Shown piece after piece: positions 8,501-15,220 of a DNA stretch of 18,045 nt (positions within the stretch are counted from its first letter, which is position 1; the number at the start of each line of letters is the position of its first letter). This stretch comes from Lachnospiraceae bacterium (GTDB lineage Bacteria; Bacillota_A; Clostridia; Lachnospirales; Lachnospiraceae). The stretch covers positions 1 to 18,045 of the forward strand of contig JAIKXO010000172.1 in NCBI GenBank assembly GCA_024684065.1, in the 5' to 3' direction. Below the pieces are notes generated by a model that worked only from the letters and a program-made list of their open reading frames with translations, was not told the origin of the DNA and did not search any database. A program made the position numbers and the translations under genes.

Positions 8501-8560
8501 TCCGGTTGAAATATTCTGCTTTTCGGGAATATTTTCAGGCATAATTCCCTGCGATATAAA

Positions 8561-9871
8561 TTACTTTATCACCTCTGCATATGGTTCTCCCATCAGAATA
8601 TGCTCTTTAGATGCCAGCTTGAGAGAAACTCCGCTCTGGAAGATCATAACGATATCGCTGCCCCCGAACAGGAAATATCCCATTGGATCACCCTTTTTAA
8701 CCTTGGCTCCGACGATAACGATGTCCTCCCAGTTACAGGAACTGACCTGAGACATGGCGATCGGAAGAATGGCCACAAGACCGTATTTAGTATCCATGAT
8801 CAGGCAATCTCTGGTCTCAATTGACTGCCAGCCCGGATTTTCGTCATACAACATATACTTTTGGGCTTCAGGATTCCATGCGACCAAACCACCGACAGCA
8901 TCGAGAGCAGGGATTTTTCGTACCTCCAGAATTTTGCCGTCAACAGGAAAATGATATCTGTGATAGTCGTTGACATCAAGGAAGGTATGGGTCATGGTTC
9001 CGTTAGCAAAACAGGTTTCATATTCACTGTCTTCACCTATGAGTTGTTCAACACTGTAGAATTCAGATGATTTCAGCTTAACTCCTGTTTCGATCTGAGA
9101 GTTTTCATCGATCTCCCATACTCCCTGCGGTGTAGAATCCGCAGGAGAAATAATATCTGCATCTGCAAGAGGTCTTTGGGATTCGTCTGTCAGGTGCCGC
9201 GAAAACCATTCATTAAAACTCCCCCAGATATTAGAATCTGCATACCATCCTTTAGTCATGCCAAATGCCTCATCGCGGCAGGCCAGTTCATAGTATTCAT
9301 TATTCCAGCTGTCTTGCGTTGACAGAAATTCACCCCAATCTGCCGCATATTGCCTGCACCATGATGCGATCGGCTCATGATATTCCAGACATGGATAATA
9401 GTATCCTTTTCCCGCCAGCTCCGGCAACGGCTGATCAAGAAGGTAGTAGAAATAATCAAGGCTTTGATCAATACTTCCGTAGAGATCAGTCAGATTTTGT
9501 CCGTCGAGTATATTCCAGGGCATGCAGGTTGCCGCCCAGTCAAGAAAAACATAATATTCATCCAGTGACCGGACCGGATTTGTCTTTTTGTCAGGATTGT
9601 GCACTGCTGCGATAGAGATCGATTCTTCCATCAGGGATTTTAATTCCGGATCTGCCTCTATAAGTTTAATAAAATCTTTTGTGATCTGCTGACTTGTTTC
9701 GGAAATATGGTACTCCACATTTTCAGCAGAAAACCCGGTAGCGCTCTCTTCTGCCTGATTTTCCGGATTATCAGGGATTGTCACATTGACATTGATTGTC
9801 CCGCATGCATTTAAGGACATTGTAAACAACAACAGTAATATCACGAAAAGCCTTTTTTTTGTTTTTGACAT
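8561..9871 (-). CDS. Lipoprotein with phosphatidylserine decarboxylase-like domain
   Basis: This 436-residue predicted lipoprotein starts at an ATG with AAGGAGGA upstream (9890-9897). Residues 1-23 form a lipoprotein signal, FTMSLNAC, with C23 as the lipidated residue, so the rest lies outside the membrane. Residues about 60-210 resemble the PSDC domain found before some decarboxylases (AADWGEFLSTQDSW). The decarboxylase part follows: SFNEWFSRHL (218-227), SPAD (242-245), YSVEQLIG (272-279), DYHRYHFPVDG (302-312) and YFLFGGSDIVMIFQ (399-412). In the known enzymes an Asp, a His and a Ser in the GS(T) site drive self-cleavage to a pyruvoyl cofactor. D245, H304/H307 and S405 are candidates here, but the usual Thr after Ser is Asp406. 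Phosphatidylserine decarboxylation normally occurs at the cytoplasmic face, so the exported location is odd. The substrate may be a lipid or another amino-acid carboxylate. Confidence 0.87.
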   Translation of the reverse strand: MSKTKKRLFVILLLLFTMSLNACGTINVNVTIPDNPENQAEESATGFSAENVEYHISETSQQITKDFIKLIEADPELKSLMEESISIAAVHNPDKKTNPVRSLDEYYVFLDWAATCMPWNILDGQNLTDLYGSIDQSLDYFYYLLDQPLPELAGKGYYYPCLEYHEPIASWCRQYAADWGEFLSTQDSWNNEYYELACRDEAFGMTKGWYADSNIWGSFNEWFSRHLTDESQRPLADADIISPADSTPQGVWEIDENSQIETGVKLKSSEFYSVEQLIGEDSEYETCFANGTMTHTFLDVNDYHRYHFPVDGKILEVRKIPALDAVGGLVAWNPEAQKYMLYDENPGWQSIETRDCLIMDTKYGLVAILPIAMSQVSSCNWEDIVIVGAKVKKGDPMGYFLFGGSDIVMIFQSGVSLKLASKEHILMGEPYAEVIK

Positions 9872-10332
9872 TTAGCGAATCCTCCTTGTAAAACCTGGCC
9901 TCTTATGGCATCGCCCGGAATTTCTTCAAAGATCAATTCTTTTCCCGTCCACACGACCGACAGATATGCGTTCAGAACCTAATATCCTAAAATTGTGAAA
10001 AATTGTATTAGCAGTATCTTGCCTTTGGGATCCAACAAATCAATTTCAATGCCTATATTATCTGACAGCATATAACAGTTCCTATATTTCCAATTTTATA
10101 AATACTGTATTAATATCACAAAACCATTCTTCCGGAATGACGAACCAGGTACATCCTTCAACACTCTGGAATATATAGTATTATAACAAAATGAAAAGCA
10201 GGTAACAACAAATAATGCACATATGGTCGGGATATCAACAGATATCAAATCTGACAGGATCAACAAACTGTCAAAGAAAAACGGGATCAATACTTCACTG
10301 ATGAAAAACAAAACTTTATTTTAAAATAATAA
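9872..10332. other. Gene-poor AT-rich stretch with possible vestigial minus-strand coding
   Basis: I see no convincing gene here. Two short minus-strand open stretches read like protein debris. At 10082-10180 there are 32 codons (VEGCTWFVIPEEWF included) ended by TAG, without a start. At 9979-10071 there is a 30-residue ORF (SDNIGIEIDLLDPKGK) with a weak AGGA upstream. They may be remnants of one lost gene. The longer minus-strand ORF at 10096-10311 is hydrophobic and lacks a ribosome binding site, so it is not called. Confidence 0.35.
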
Positions 10333-10361
10333 TTGCCATCTGCAGATTTTTATCGTATAAA
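10333..10361 (+). promoter_or_regulatory. Sigma-A promoter of the double-glycine leader peptide gene
   Basis: TTGCCA (10333-10338) and TATAAA (10356-10361) are separated by exactly 17 bases, in an AT-rich context. Transcription would begin near 10368, giving a leader of about 50 bases that includes AAGGAGG at 10404-10410. Confidence 0.65.
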
Positions 10362-10417
10362 TACAGCAAAAGGATAAAAACTTAAAGTTTTTTCCATCAT
10401 ACTAAGGAGGTCAGAAA

Positions 10418-10699
10418 ATGGCAGAACATCAGAATTTAAATCTTGGAACACTAAAGAATAAGATCAGTTTGAAGAAAGGCAGGCTGAACGATTCCGAGCT
10501 CGATAAGGTAACAGGCGGATATTGGGAGACGGCAGGCTTTGCGCAGGGTTATTATATCAGGTGCCCTAATCCTTATTGCGGCAGAGAAAATCCGGATGAT
10601 TTCGAAACATGGGCAGACCTTGAGCAGGGTGTCGACCAGTTCAGATGCAAGTGCGGAGCTGCATTTGCCGTGGATGAATTTGGTAATCTGTATTATTGA
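10418..10699 (+). CDS. Double-glycine leader peptide with zinc-ribbon-like cysteine core (putative RiPP/bacteriocin-type precursor)
   Basis: This 93-residue protein has a strong promoter, a perfect AAGGAGG site and its own terminator, so it is a true monocistronic gene. Residues 1-34 form a leader-like segment. LNDSELDKVTGG (23-34) matches the LxxxELxxVxGG pattern of double-glycine leaders cut by C39 peptidase-ABC exporters. The remaining 59 residues carry four cysteines: C49 and C54 in RCPNPYCGREN, and C77 and C79 in FRCKCGAAF. They are spaced like a zinc ribbon or a pair of disulfides, and the end is aromatic (GNLYY). There is no exporter, modifying enzyme or immunity gene nearby, so processing would rely on machinery elsewhere. 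Alternatives are a small cytoplasmic zinc-ribbon protein with a chance GG motif, or a Nif11-like precursor. Confidence 0.8.
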   Translation: MAEHQNLNLGTLKNKISLKKGRLNDSELDKVTGGYWETAGFAQGYYIRCPNPYCGRENPDDFETWADLEQGVDQFRCKCGAAFAVDEFGNLYY

Positions 10700-10740
10700 T
10701 CCGCTTTGATCTGAGAGCATGACGCTTTAAAGACAGGTTA

Positions 10741-10775
10741 GCAAAACGCCGGAACTAATCTCTCCGGCGTTTTGC
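10741..10775 (+). terminator. Rho-independent terminator of the leader peptide gene
   Basis: GCAAAACGCCGGA pairs perfectly with TCCGGCGTTTTGC (13 base pairs, 9-base loop), 41 bases after the stop codon, and is followed by TTTC. Confidence 0.9.
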
Positions 10776-10828
10776 TTTCATTACTGAAACCATCAATATA
10801 TAAGGGGCGAACAGATCTGCCCGGTCTG

Positions 10829-11219
10829 TCAGTCTTCGTAGTCATAGTCGATATCCGAGGCGTCAAACAAGCACTTCATGATGTCTGTGATCAGCCCCGC
10901 TGTCAGTTACCGAGACGTTCAGCACCGGTATGGTATCATGGATGGACTTGTCGTATCCAGGCGTGATGCAGCAATTCTCTATTCCAGGCTGACCCGACAT
11001 TGCTGTCTCACAGCCTCTGCCTTCCTCTTCATCATAGTCCTCATCGTCTTCATCGCGGTCTTTGAATCAAGGCATTTCGTCGCAGGCGAAACCGCTCTTC
11101 TTTGCACACTTTTCAGCTTTTCTGGCAACCTCTGCAACAAACCTGAGTCCTCTTACTATTTCACGAATCATCTTAGTCCTCATTTTCTTTTTCATAATTT
11201 TCGCAAACTTTTTGAACAT
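10829..11219 (-). pseudogene. Broken small gene with in-frame TGA and a later frameshift
   Basis: From an ATG at 11219 the minus strand encodes 50 residues (starting MFKKFAKIMKKK, basic, ending GFACDEMP). It then meets TGA at 11067-11069, and the same frame continues with an acidic tail-like stretch (FKDRDEDDEDYDEEEG), GQPGIENCCITPGYDKS and VLNVSVTDSG. A one-base shift near 10890 is needed to reach LITDIMKCLFDASDIDYDYED, which ends at 10829. The basic start and the acidic, cysteine-containing remainder look like one former gene. The first 50 codons alone could still be a small functional protein. A weak promoter with TATAAT lies in the adjacent palindrome at 11231. The ribosome binding site is poor and the family is not recognised. 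Confidence 0.5.
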
Positions 11220-11230
11220 TTTGTCCGTGT

Positions 11231-11270
11231 ATTATACTCATTAACAAAATGGCTTGCCACTTCGTTAATG
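11231..11270. repeat. Dispersed palindromic element, copy 1
   Basis: A 15-base-pair imperfect hairpin (11239-11270, two-base loop, two mismatches) is preceded by ATTATACT. The 40 bases match copy 2 at 15177 at 34 positions in the same orientation, including a compensatory T-A to A-T swap. Confidence 0.7.
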
Positions 11271-11380
11271 ATTTATTTAACTGTCTGATCAATTATTATC
11301 TGCTTCCGGCAGTGTAAAGTCTGTTTCCGCTTAAGTCTCGTGAGGATGTCTCCGCATAAAGGACCGGGATTATGCAGTGA

Positions 11381-11407
11381 TCCCTATCCCTATCCCTATC
11401 CTTATCC
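11381..11407. repeat. Short tandem hexamer repeat (TATCCC)
   Basis: Four consecutive TCCCTA-type hexamers, the last imperfect, lie 14 bases downstream of the stop codon of the MATE gene. Nothing else is recognisable in 11271-11420 except a GGGAT/ATCCC hairpin overlapping this repeat (11366-11384). Confidence 0.7.
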
Positions 11408-11420
11408 AATACCCTGTCCT

Positions 11421-13190
11421 TTACAGCATTATCATGAGGTTGTTCATTTCCATAGAAGCCATGTAGCTGACGCTCTTTGCAAGTCCGGTCACCATGCGTA
11501 TGCCGAGGCCCGACGCAGGATCATCCACTGAGTTCTTTTCGAGCCATTTGACAGGATCGAAAGGTTTTCCGTCGTCTCTGAGTCTTATGACCCCGGAAGT
11601 GTCGCGGAATATTAACCTCAGATCCACATTTTCCTTCTTTCCTTCAGGGTATCCGTGCAGTATGGTATTGCCGGCCATCTCTTCTATGAAAAGAGCAAAC
11701 ATGTTTGCCTGTCCCTTTTTCGCGCCTCTTTCGATGCAGAAGTTCTTTACTTCTTCCGAAGCTTTGATGACTTCGTCCATATCGTGCATGGTCACCTCAT
11801 ACAGTTCTTCGGGCCTGGCACCCCAGCCATCAGAAAGGATGAGGAAATCCTTTGTATGAACAGGGAATTTTCTATTGCAGACAAACGGAACAAGAAAGAT
11901 CAGCACAAATGTGAGTATGCCTGCCAGAGCAAAGCCGAATTCCGCGCCGCGCAGCCCGAATGCCTTGCCGAATCCGATAACACACGCGATCGGCAGTACG
12001 CCTTCACGCATGATATCGATAACATAACTCTGTTTGAGGCATATCGTTCCCTGATAAGTACCGCTTACAGGGAAACTCAGCACCATGAACATGAACTGTA
12101 TGCCCCAGCACCTGATGAATGCCGCGCCCTGATCGACGGCGGAAACCGCGTCAGAGTTTACGAAGAGCATCGCGACCGGCCTCGGGAAGGTCACAGTAAG
12201 TATGCCGATAACACCGAATACGGCTGCCGTGATCTTCATCGCCAGCGTGATGCTGTGCTCAAGGCCCCTCCTGTCCTCTTCGCTGTACATAAGGCTGCTG
12301 AGGATCGATGCTGATACAAACATTCCCAGGATCAGCGCGTATATGATCGAAAACGCGTTGTTCGCTATGGAAAGACCCGTTACAGCCATCTTGTCAGCTA
12401 TAGTAAGGAGGAAAGCGTTGAAGATGAATGTTCTCAAAGCCTGGCAGCCCATATTGATGCCATGCGGTATGCCTCGAAGGGCAACATCACCGAGGTCTCT
12501 AAGCTTCAGGCCTTCCCTTGTAAAGTGGATCACCCGGTCCTTTCTGGTGTAATGCGTCATTATGACTGCGAAACCTACGAAATTGCTGACAGTCGTCGCG
12601 ACTGCCATGCCAAACATCCCGCCGTGGAATACCGTGACGTTCAGAAGGTCAAATACAACATCTGCTATGAGGGTCGAAACCATCGCCATCATGCTGCGCT
12701 TTTTGTCGTTATCGAGCATCATGATCCCTGAAAGCAGTACAGTAAAGCGCATGAACGGCATACCCGGAGCAAATCCCCGAAGGTAATCGCTTATCATTTT
12801 AACTATCTGAGGATCGCCCGTTTTGGCTCCCAGCACCGAACCGAGCCAAGGCGCCAGGAAAAACACAAGCAGGGTAGATATAACCGCATAGACCGCTGCC
12901 GTTATGATCACGATGCTGAACACCTGATCCACCCTGTCGCGCTGTGCTTTGCCCATGTATCGGGTGCACATTACCCCGACCCCTCCAAGGAGTCCTCCTA
13001 CCAGGTTTATGATCATGATAACAGGCTGCAGGAGCCCTGCTGCAGCGACCGCATCAGCCCCCAGGAACTGTCCCGTGACTATACCGTCGATCATAACACA
13101 GGCTATATTTGCTACTATGCTGATCGCGTTGGTGATCAGTATGCCCATGAACATCTTATCCAGCAGATGAGTGTCCGTTTTCATTGTCAT
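11421..13190 (-). CDS. MATE-family efflux transporter with C-terminal RsbW-like GHKL ATPase domain
   Basis: This 589-residue inner-membrane protein has residues 1 to about 430 as a twelve-helix MATE (MOP-fold) transporter. Typical segments are MFMGILITNAISIVANIACVM, GQFLGADAVAAAG and the mid-protein repeat GTYQGT. Residues about 450-589 form a cytoplasmic GHKL ATPase domain of the anti-sigma/serine-kinase type. Its N-box is FIEEMAGNTILHGY with E504 and N508, its G1 box is DDGKPF (539-544), and its G2-like box is GLGIRMV (561-567). All look intact. The ATG at 13190 lies right beside AAGGAAG, and the ATG two codons later (13184) has better spacing and may be the true start. The upstream GPH transporter relic overlaps its beginning by 35 bases, a remnant of an operon. 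MATE proteins export cationic drugs or metabolites with sodium or protons. The role of the ATPase domain here is unknown. Confidence 0.9.
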   Translation of the reverse strand: MTMKTDTHLLDKMFMGILITNAISIVANIACVMIDGIVTGQFLGADAVAAAGLLQPVIMIINLVGGLLGGVGVMCTRYMGKAQRDRVDQVFSIVIITAAVYAVISTLLVFFLAPWLGSVLGAKTGDPQIVKMISDYLRGFAPGMPFMRFTVLLSGIMMLDNDKKRSMMAMVSTLIADVVFDLLNVTVFHGGMFGMAVATTVSNFVGFAVIMTHYTRKDRVIHFTREGLKLRDLGDVALRGIPHGINMGCQALRTFIFNAFLLTIADKMAVTGLSIANNAFSIIYALILGMFVSASILSSLMYSEEDRRGLEHSITLAMKITAAVFGVIGILTVTFPRPVAMLFVNSDAVSAVDQGAAFIRCWGIQFMFMVLSFPVSGTYQGTICLKQSYVIDIMREGVLPIACVIGFGKAFGLRGAEFGFALAGILTFVLIFLVPFVCNRKFPVHTKDFLILSDGWGARPEELYEVTMHDMDEVIKASEEVKNFCIERGAKKGQANMFALFIEEMAGNTILHGYPEGKKENVDLRLIFRDTSGVIRLRDDGKPFDPVKWLEKNSVDDPASGLGIRMVTGLAKSVSYMASMEMNNLMIML

Positions 13191-13356
13191 TCTTCCTTTC
13201 GAAATTATAAAACAGAATAAAAATCACAAATGCAGCCGCAAGCAGCAGCACCGGTATCCATATAAACAGCATTGAGATCATGCTGCCAACAGCTTCCGGC
13301 TGTACCTTAAGCGCAGCGTTGAATCCCGCGGCACCAAGAAGGCTTTCGAACACGAG
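13156..13356 (-). pseudogene. C-terminal relic of a GPH-family sugar:cation symporter
   Basis: In the frame ending at 13156 the text from about 13353 reads VFESLLGAAGFNAALK, then QPEAVGSMISMLFIWIPVLL, then a hydrophobic helix and a charged tail ending NGHSSAG. This matches the last two helices of glycoside/pentoside/hexuronide (MelB-like) symporters. The N-terminal eleven or so helices are missing. Upstream of about 13353 the sequence switches abruptly to AMP-binding-enzyme coding in another frame. The stop lies inside the next gene, as in tightly packed operons. Confidence 0.65.
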
Positions 13357-14066
13357 AAAGTGCCATGAACAGACCGCTGGGCACATTATTTCTGAGGTCA
13401 GCAAAGCGCGGATCGGCAAGCATCCTTCTCGCTGTCTCGTTGAGCCCCTGATCGGATACAGGCACCGACTTGCGCTTTCCGGTCGTCGTTCCTGAGGTGT
13501 GAATAACGAACGCGTCATCTTTGCATTTCTTCTCATAGTATATCGGAGCCGCCTCAAATTTCCTCAGAAGGTCATCCATGAAGAACACCCCCCGGGTCTG
13601 CTTCAGCCCTTCATATCTGTCCAGCGCTTCTCTCTCCGTACGGCGGCCGCCCGTTGGACCACGACGAGGCACATGCATTACGATAACGTTCTTTATGCCG
13701 AGCTCCTTCTGCTCTTTCAGGATCATCCTTAACCGCCTGCGTGTGAGCCCGACGTCAGGCAGGATGATGTCCGTTATCTTCTCTCTTTCCGCCAGATCCT
13801 TCAGTTTGTTCGTGTCAGCTGCCTGTATGTCAGATCTGTTTTTCCGTCTGAAAGAGCAACGGAATTCATTGTATCCCGGCTGTATGAATTGAGTTCTTTT
13901 ATGAACTTCCAACTCTTCTGCTCGATTATCTTTCCGTTTTCGATACGCTCGTTTATTTCATTCAGAGCATTCTGCTCCGTAGTATGTCTCTTCAGATCCT
14001 TTTTATAGAGCTCTACCGACTCTTCAAAACACAGCTCAATCCGTAGCAACTGTTCTGATTATCCAT
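13357..14066 (-). pseudogene. Decayed AMP-binding (acyl-CoA synthetase-like) enzyme
   Basis: This is a remnant of an ANL-superfamily adenylate-forming enzyme, spread over three frames. It begins at an ATG at 14066 (AAAGGA upstream) with MDNQNS. It shifts frame near 14040 to a stretch including TTEQNALNEINERIENG and NSVALSDGKTDLTYRQL. It then jumps, with an apparent internal deletion near 13840, to TNKLKDLAEREKITDIILPD and the phosphate-binding motif HTSGTTTGKRKSVP, which corresponds to the family TSGTTGxPK loop. The large C-terminal part, with the adenylation domain core and lysine, is gone, and the frame runs into the GPH symporter relic at about 13355. Intact members exceed 500 residues. 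The gene order enzyme, symporter, MATE on one strand suggests a former operon. Confidence 0.72.
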
Positions 14067-14109
14067 GGCTTATGATCCTTTCTTCCATAATTATTTATTC
14101 CGGCTCTTT

Positions 14110-14259
14110 GGGAAACGCTAATTAAAGCGTTTCCCGCGCGAAATCCGCGGGCACGAAGTGCCCTTCCTTGGCGGATTTCTGGCGTTAAACGTGTGCCACC
14201 GGCACACAACGCCCTGCCGGAGGCATCTAAGGAAAAACTGAATTAATCAGTTTTTCCTT
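14110..14259. repeat. Cluster of four strong hairpins (palindromic element or structured RNA)
   Basis: Four stem-loops are packed end to end. GGGAAACGCT/AGCGTTTCCC has loop AATTAA (14110-14135). GAAATCCGC/GCGGATTTC encloses GGGCAC-GAA-GTGCCC (14140-14179). GGCGTT/AACGCC encloses GTGTGCC-ACC-GGCACAC (14181-14213). AAGGAAAAACTGA/TCAGTTTTTCCTT has loop ATTAA (14229-14259). No coding frame is seen here. The rest of 14067-14367 shows nothing further. Confidence 0.75.
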
Positions 14260-14367
14260 GGTATTCATGCGGCTTTAATAATATGTGGTATTTCGCAGCA
14301 AAACTCGTCGCAAAATGTATAGAAGTTATTTTAAAAATCTATCGATCTACCGAATTAACTTATTTCT

Positions 14368-14664
14368 TTATCCTTCCCCGGCCGCACCCAAAGGAAACGG
14401 AATAACATTTGCCGGCTCATGTTTACGGGCATTCCAAAGAGTAAGCTTCTGCTGCATGTTCATCCAGCTCTCAGCGGATGTGTTTGTAGCAATGCTTATC
14501 CTTAACGCCATTTCCGGACTTAAAGATGCTTTTTCGTTTACAAATTCCGACAAAGCCTTTCTGCTTACTCCAAGCATTCTGGCAGTATCCGTAACTGTCA
14601 TATTCAGCGGTTTCATTACATCTTCCAGAAAAACAGATCCCGGATGAATTGGTTTTCCTGCCAT
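14368..14664 (-). CDS. higA: HigA-family antitoxin (XRE-type helix-turn-helix)
   Basis: This 98-residue DNA-binding antitoxin should neutralise HigB and repress the operon. The N-terminus has the family hallmark IHPGSVFLEDVMKPLNM. The helix-turn-helix spans about residues 22-46 (VTDTARMLGVSRKALSEFVN), followed by LSPEMALRIS and SWMNMQQKLTLW, also typical of the HigA/VapI group. The C-terminal tail (NVIPFPLGAAGEG) is short and flexible. The gene starts five bases after the HigB stop, and its AGGA lies within the toxin gene. Toxin-before-antitoxin order is the normal layout for higBA. It ends near the hairpin cluster. Length and motifs suggest an intact protein. Confidence 0.92.
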   Translation of the reverse strand: MAGKPIHPGSVFLEDVMKPLNMTVTDTARMLGVSRKALSEFVNEKASLSPEMALRISIATNTSAESWMNMQQKLTLWNARKHEPANVIPFPLGAAGEG

Positions 14665-14669
14665 AGCAT

Positions 14670-14957
14670 TTACATTCCTAAATGATGATCCAAATAATCA
14701 ACCAGATAAGCGTCCTGTCCTTCAAAACAGAACGTCATTCGCCAGTTTCCGTTTACTGCAACAGACCACATGCCCTTATTATCTCCCTTCGGGGAATACA
14801 ATCTGTATCCCGGCAGATCCATATCCCGCGGATCAGTACAAGCATCCAGTCTGTCAAGTATTCTCCCCAGTTTTTGAGCATGATCCGGTTGAATTCCATT
14901 TTTTGAACCGGTTTCATAAAACTCTTCTAAACCCTTGTGGGCAAATGACTTTATCAT
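14670..14957 (-). CDS. higB: HigB-family toxin (RelE superfamily mRNA interferase)
   Basis: This 95-residue RelE/ParE-fold toxin of the HigB group is known to cleave mRNA on the ribosome. Hallmarks are IKSFAHKGLEEFYETGS at the start, DMDLPGYRLYSPKGD in the middle, and MWSVAVNGNWRMTFCFEG with VDYLDHH at the end. The family usually has HPLKG where this protein has YSPKGD. I chose the ATG at 14957. The open frame extends to a TTG at 14993, but that TTG is part of a near-consensus -35 box, and family members begin at MIKSF. There is no ribosome binding site, and the promoter geometry predicts a transcript starting at or next to this ATG. It is followed by its antitoxin and co-transcribed with it. 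Confidence 0.92.
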   Translation of the reverse strand: MIKSFAHKGLEEFYETGSKNGIQPDHAQKLGRILDRLDACTDPRDMDLPGYRLYSPKGDNKGMWSVAVNGNWRMTFCFEGQDAYLVDYLDHHLGM

Positions 14958-14963
14958 ATTTTC

Positions 14964-14993
14964 ATTATCAATCTGTAACGTGTCGCGTGTCAA
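14964..14993 (-). promoter_or_regulatory. higBA promoter, predicted to give a leaderless mRNA
   Basis: On the minus strand a perfect TTGACA (14993-14988) is followed after 18 bases by GATAAT (14969-14964). The higB ATG is at 14957, seven bases beyond the -10 box, where transcription should begin. A near-perfect palindrome CTTTAT-G-ATAAAG lies at 15027-15039 and could be an operator for HigA or for the divergent gene. Confidence 0.7.
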
Positions 14994-15027
14994 TCGAGGC
15001 CTGAAACCCTTTACCGAATCAATGCTC

Positions 15028-15184
15028 TTTATGATAAAGATATGATATGCTATAATCTGGTCATGATAGTCCTCGGATTTAGCGAATTAAAGGGTTCTGA
15101 TCCGGCAGATCACCGAAATATGTTCTTCTGAGAACCCGGCGGATCCATCTTGAACTGACAGATGGATGCTCTCATTATTATACT
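15028..15184 (+). promoter_or_regulatory. Two candidate promoters and a structured leader ahead of the permease
   Basis: TTTATG (15028-15033) and TATAAT (15051-15056) have a 17-base gap. A second pair, CTGACA (15155-15160) and TATACT (15179-15184), has an 18-base gap. Between them lie hairpins GGGTTCT/AGAACCC (about 15092-15137) and ATCCATCT/AGATGGAT (15143-15167). A transcript from the first promoter would carry a structured leader of about 190 bases. Known riboswitch classes were not recognised. Confidence 0.45.
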
Positions 15185-15220
15185 CAATAACAAAATGGCT
15201 CGCCTTTTCGCTATTGAGTA
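15177..15220. repeat. Dispersed palindromic element, copy 2
   Basis: A 19-base-pair imperfect hairpin (15181-15199 with 15202-15220, two-base loop) begins at the second -10 box and sits 34 bases before the permease start. It matches copy 1 (11231) at 34 of 40 positions. Confidence 0.7.

Noticed and set aside
8508..8535. AT-rich hairpin between the convergent genes at 8500 and 8561
   Set aside because: The stem (GAAATATTC with GAATATTTT) is weak and lacks a clear T run for either strand, so a terminator is not claimed.
10096..10311. 71-codon hydrophobic minus-strand ORF
   Set aside because: It has no ribosome binding site, an unusual composition and AT-rich surroundings. It overlaps other weak frames.
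10772..11288. Two overlapping plus-strand ORFs
   Set aside because: They are the reverse of the broken small gene, whose minus-strand text is more protein-like and has a promoter-like box.
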